Origin: Chamaelirium japonicum
Lineage: Eukaryota; Streptophyta; Magnoliopsida; Liliales; Melanthiaceae
DNA length: 64,000 nt
Direction of reading: 5' to 3'
Assembly (NCBI GenBank): GCA_947650365.1
Contig: OX393550.1
Coordinates: 103,318,343 to 103,382,342, forward strand
Shown here: positions 59,686-64,000 of the stretch, piece after piece
Layout: each line of letters opens with the position of its first letter
Position numbering within the stretch: the stretch's first letter is position 1
Position numbers and translations under genes: made by a program
The notes under the pieces: model-generated
Told to the model about the DNA's origin: nothing
Seen by the model: the letters and a program-made list of their open reading frames with translations, nothing else
The model's database searches: none

Positions 59686-61240
59686 TGTTATCTAGCCCTA
59701 GTCGCATTTTTGCCATTACCATATCTGAGGAGGGAACTGGCCCGAGTTGGAGTTAAGCTCTCTCATTCTCTTCTCATTTTCCCTCTCCCCCTTCTAAAAT
59801 CATCTGACAGTTACTAATTGCAATCTCAAGTCTCAACACCACTAGTAGCAACATTAGGCAACAACTTGGAGCTTTAATTTGATTGGTACTTGTGTCAATT
59901 TATCAAAAAATTAAATAATAAAGGCCACTATCTCAATAAGAAATAAAATTATAGATTTAATAATCCACCCATCCGTGCATACCTTCCTCCCTATAATGAG
60001 TCATTGAGTAAATCATAAGGAGGAGATAAATAAAGCAGACACTAAGATGAAGATGTCGAATCTGCACCTGTGCACTGGTATCATATGTCGGGGGATGTGG
60101 TGGAGATTATCGACTGGAGCTTGCAGCTATTCGTCGATGCATAGTAAGGAATAAATGTGGATTCATTTTCGCGAAGAGAGGTGAAATCGGTGCGCATGTT
60201 GGAGTGATGGCCAGGCAGGGGGGGAGGGGGGGACTATTCCATATTAAGAAGCGAGGGTAAGGTGAGAGAGAGAGAGAGATGGAGGTGAAAAAGTGATAAA
60301 GTAAGAACGAAGGAGTTCAGACCGACGAACTGGTAGACGCCCTCAAAAATTATCGGACAAAATACCATGACATAATACATCTCACACCAAATTGAATCTG
60401 AATCAACCTGAGACGTAGCTTCAGATGTATGTTTCAGTTCAAATTAGCTAAAACACAAACTATTTTCACCAAACAAGTTTGGATTCGATCAAATTCTCAA
60501 ATCATGTTGAATGGAATGACCAATACGTTCTTGTAGCAAAAAATAAAGTTGATAACTCTGAGAAGTAGACCAACTTGAAGAAAATCTCCAATGAAGAATA
60601 TGGAGGAAAAATAGAGACATAAGAAAAGGATATGTGGAAGAAGACAACCTCAATTGAAGGAAAGTGAACTCTTAGTAACTCTCGAGTATCGAAATAGCAT
60701 CATTCATTTATGCTCTCTCGACGCGACCAATGTTCTTAAGATAGATCGAGGTATAAAAGAGAACCACAACCATGAACTTATCATAAATTCATAATGACAC
60801 AATTAAACCGCATTGAAATCCTTACCATTTATGATTCTTGTGTATTCTTACCATGATTAAAACATCTTATAAAAGGAACTCTATAAATCGAAATAAAATC
60901 ATTTAAATTGCAAATCACCTTTTAGTAACCTTACTTTCCGTTAAGAAAGCAAGCTTGTTGAAATTCGAGCCGAGGATAACACTCGTAGAACTCAAGTTAG
61001 TGTCATCCCACAAGTGGAGAGGCCAACAAAACTGTTGGGCTATGTCTCTTTAAAAGCTTGCAACCACTTTTTGACACCAAAAGCACAGAGGTAGACCAAG
61101 GGATCTATGGACTTCAAAGAGAGCTTTCCAACATGAATAAAATTACAAAAACAATAAATGAATGAAAAGGAATTCCTTCCGAAACCTGGTTGGTTCGTTC
61201 TCGAATAGCTGCTCTACAAAACTATTGTGACTCTCTCATT
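59686..61240. other. Probable start of the copia 3' LTR, then anonymous intergenic DNA
   Basis: TGTTATCTAGCCC at 59686 follows the polypurine tract and so probably starts the 3' LTR. Its end could not be located. From about 59950 the DNA is AT-rich without recognised genes. A short GA tract lies near 60265. Confidence 0.4.
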
Positions 61241-62340
61241 CGAGCTCTATTTTGCAATCTCTGAAGTGCACGAAAGATGATCAAGTTCCGAATGCATGAT
61301 TGTTCCACTTGAAGGGGATGACATCAAGAGACATGTTCTTTTCGTTGTTGGTATTGAAGTCGGGTTCATATCAACTATGGATGGTAGAAACGAAGGCAAA
61401 TGTTCTGAAAAAAGGAATATGCTACATAAAGACAGCCTACGGTTCAAAACCAATTGGATGGTGCTCTACTGTTTGTGGGTTCCAGATCCATAACAGACAT
61501 GCCCAACTAGATAATCATATATTTACTTTCTTTAGCTAGAAGAGAACTTCTATAATGATGATTTATTAAAAAACAAAGAGCAAATAATCTCGTCTTAAGG
61601 AATGCAAGGAGAAATTCAGAAGCACAATTCCAGAGTAAATGAAGCCCACCCATCTTGCTTTTGAATTGCATGAATACAATGGTCCTTAGAACTTAGCATT
61701 CTATTGAAAAATCTTATTCTTAAGGATCTTTTTGCAATTATAACTTGAAAAAAATTTAATGAAATGCCTTTTTTTTAATGTCTTTAAACAAATCATGTTT
61801 TCAATAAATGTATAACAAATAAATATGTCCGAAAGGGGTCAAAGTGTTATTTCGAAAATCTCAAGTTGAAAAGTGTAATATGACCTCAAGGGTCAAAGTG
61901 TAATTTGTTGTAATTTTTAAGTTTTCTTCATTGTTAACCTAATTTTTAAGTTTTACTAACCATAGAATCCACTTTCCCATTGCAAAAGGGCATTATGCAT
62001 CACGCTGACAAGGTGATAAGACTTTAAAATTAAGATTGACGGGGGTAATTTTTAATTACCCTAATGAACCAGGGACAAGGTCAAGAAAGACCATTATTTA
62101 GGGTGTTTTTATTTTGCACCCAACAAATTACTTGAGCACCCAACTTAAGAAAAAAAAAAATGAATGTGTCACTGACTCCGAGACCTCGCAAGTATATATT
62201 GATAAGGGCACCACCACCTCCGTCGGTGGTCCCATACAACTGACCATCGACTCCGGTGCTTCCTAGATGCGTGTCGATCGCTCCTAACCGACATGCGTGT
62301 CCACAAAACAATTCGACATCAGCCAATGACTACTGCCATC
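61241..62340. other. Intergenic DNA with an unrecognised short open region
   Basis: Overlapping frames of 65-80 codons occur on both strands at 61247-61539, with no motif I recognise and no splice structure. The rest is AT-rich. No repeat shared with the window was seen. Confidence 0.35.
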
Positions 62341-62944
62341 TGTGGGTGCAAAATCTGGCTAACGCCCACCGGTGGGACCCACAGCCCTGCCTGGGGCCCA
62401 CGAGTCCAATAGTGGGACCCGCAGCCCTGCCTGGGGCCCACTTACAATATCTAGGGTCTGGTAAATGCCCCCGGGTATTTACCAGACCCCAGATATTGCC
62501 AGGAAGATTCTTGGAATATTCTCCAAATAAACCAAACCTCTATAAATAGCAAACCCTGTAAATGATTCGGGATCCGAAATTCCAAACATAAAACCCACTT
62601 TATGTTTTCCAGAGCTCCTTGAGTTTTCTGGTTTTCAGACTCCTTTTCTGCCCTCTGATTACTTGTAAGAAGCATGCATCGGCCTATCGAGAGTAGCTCT
62701 ACTATTTACTCGGAGATAGTGGATTCAAAGGTTGCGTCTTACCGCACGGAGATGTAGGCTTCGGCCGAACTTCGTCACCATATCCTGTGTCATCTCTTTC
62801 TCTATCTTTCTACTCTATAGTGCTTGTGTGATAGCCTAGCAAGTCACAACTCTGCGCTTCGAAGCGCGCCACATCCCGAAGGGTCAAATCTTCAATCGAC
62901 TGTTGGAGGAGGGTCACGTACGACGGCCGAAATCCTCCCCCACA
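62341..62944 (+). mobile_element. Solo LTR, 604 bp, with 5-bp target duplication CCATC
   Basis: The segment starts TGTGGG and ends CCCACA, perfect short inverted ends with TG...CA. CCATC flanks both sides (62336-62340 and 62945-62949). A TATA motif (CTCTATAAATAGC, about 62540) lies in the expected U3 position, and the U5-like part has the GATGTAGGCTTCGGCCGAAC wording common in plant LTRs. A 45-bp GTGGGACCC/GGGGCCCAC doublet lies in U3 (62365-62440). No internal region remains, so recombination between two LTRs is the likely origin. Confidence 0.9.
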
Positions 62945-62949
62945 CCATC

Positions 62950-63179
62950 CATGTCGATTACTAGCACTACCCGCGCACTATCGTTTATCGATCGAGGCGC
63001 CCTAGGCGCCACCATCCGTCGCCTAATTGTTTGTTGGTAAAAAAAAAGGCCCATGAGCTATTACTAGCATGAAAGAGCCTGGGGTCGTACCTTTATAGTC
63101 TTTCCTCATCCACTGCAGATCGAAACGTGCCAGCCCGCATGTCTCTTTGTACACCTTCGTGTTCGCACATGGGTTGTTA
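62950..63179. other. Spacer between the solo LTR and block Y
   Basis: Short non-coding stretch with GAGGCGCCCTAGGCGCC near 62994, a palindromic word of the kind seen in the hAT-like remnants. No gene is seen. Confidence 0.4.
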
Positions 63180-63923
63180 AATACGGTCCCTAGTGGGGCA
63201 AGCTCACTCGTGTGCGAGCCGATTGCAGGAGACCTGAGGTATCGGAGCTGTAGGTGATTAGGTGTTGAATCTTCTGAAGTGTTCTTTGAGCTTCGAACAA
63301 AAGGCGAAACCTCGCGTGTGAGCTGATAGTGGGTGATCTCGCGAGCGACCCCATTATCCGAGCTGTAGGTGATCAGATCATGCATCTTCTGAAGTGTTCT
63401 TTCAGCTTCCAACAAAAGGCAAGACCTCGCATGTGAGCTGATCACTGGCGGCCTCGCGTGCGAGCTGATCGTGGGCTGCCTCGCGTGCCAAGGCGATTGG
63501 TGACCCAGGTTTCCCAGCTTCGGTTGGTGGGCAACCTGTGAGCTGACCCTGCGAGTCCCTTACCGAGACACGGGTCCCTCCCGGGACTTCGTTGTTCATT
63601 CGAGTTTGAGGCTAAAGTGAGCTGGACTCCTCCCAGGGGATACGAGACGAACTTTTAAATCTAAGACGACCTTGTGTACTCCCAAGGGATACGGGACAAA
63701 CTCTTAAATCAAAGACGACTCGTGTACTTTGATGGCAGGCTGGTGCTAAGTTTCAAGCACCATCAAGACCCAAATTTTTTTTTCATTGGCATATGAGGTC
63801 GTGTTTGGTTTGCGGGCTCTTGTGACTTTGGAATGGCAAATGAATATGAGTCCGAACTTCCCCATCTAAATCATTGCAGTCAAACCCCCTTTGGCTTCCA
63901 AAACCCTTCTCTTTCTCTCTCTC

Positions 63924-63988
<65 letters not shown>

Positions 63989-64000
63989 CTTCCCTAATGC
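63180..64000. repeat. Block Y copy 2, running off the right edge
   Basis: Collinear with 31555-32240: CTAGTGGGGC at the start, the TCTTCTGAAGTGTTCTTT pair, the CAGGGGATAC doublet, the AGCACCATCAAGACCC stem and a CT microsatellite (63908-63980), ending in TGGATGGACTTCCCTAA, the DNA that precedes the PPR/kinase/topoisomerase unit in copy 2. It has about 75 extra bases near 63450-63540. Confidence 0.9.

Noticed and set aside
61247..61539. Overlapping ORFs on both strands
   Set aside because: Lengths are within chance, and neither strand shows motifs or splice structure.

Overview
The window is nuclear DNA of a flowering plant, probably a monocot. It holds a large CACTA (En/Spm) transposon, one intact spliced host gene for actin-related protein 7 (ARP7), very GC-rich captured exons of the kind common in monocots, MITEs, a dead copia element and a solo LTR. 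The degenerate telomere-like arrays are mostly of the six-base TTAGGG kind rather than the usual plant TTTAGGG. That hints at Asparagales, but the arrays are too degenerate to decide.

Positions 1-12891 are the right-hand part of one CACTA element; its left end lies outside the window. It carries a TNP2-type transposase gene with one in-frame stop (1-2978), a minus-oriented array of about six 181-bp monomers (about 3040-4180), a second, intact six-exon gene of the TNPA/Ptta class (4349-6048), a plus-oriented array of about 32 of the same monomers (6129-11960), and a subterminal zone of ACCGACGG motifs ending in a CACTA terminus at 12891. The nucleosome-length satellite, placed in opposite orientation on both sides of the accessory gene, is the most unusual structure here.

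From 12892 to about 41300 the DNA is a patchwork that looks subtelomeric. A rearranged, exon-poor copy of ARP7 (12892-21723) is followed by a chimeric unit of gene fragments (PPR protein, receptor-like kinase tail, DNA topoisomerase II with introns retained). This unit occurs twice (21895-27800 and 32327-38360), and each copy ends in a G-rich telomere-like array (27800-30590 and 38360-39480). A shared block X (30770-31305 and 40675-41280) and block Y (31540-32230 and 63180-64000) show that a larger module was duplicated; a third copy of the unit may begin at the right edge.

Positions 42431-51926 hold the intact ARP7 gene on the minus strand: seven exons, consistent GT-AG splice sites and phases, 361 codons. 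Its introns contain hAT-like debris and tandem duplications.

The stretch from 52000 to 64000 is intergenic. It contains a GC-rich poly(A)-ended segment, several foldback MITEs, possible last exons of an unrecognised minus-strand gene (55066-56485), a degenerate copia pol remnant, a solo LTR with a perfect 5-bp target duplication (62341-62944), and block Y. No rRNA, tRNA or CRISPR was recognised.
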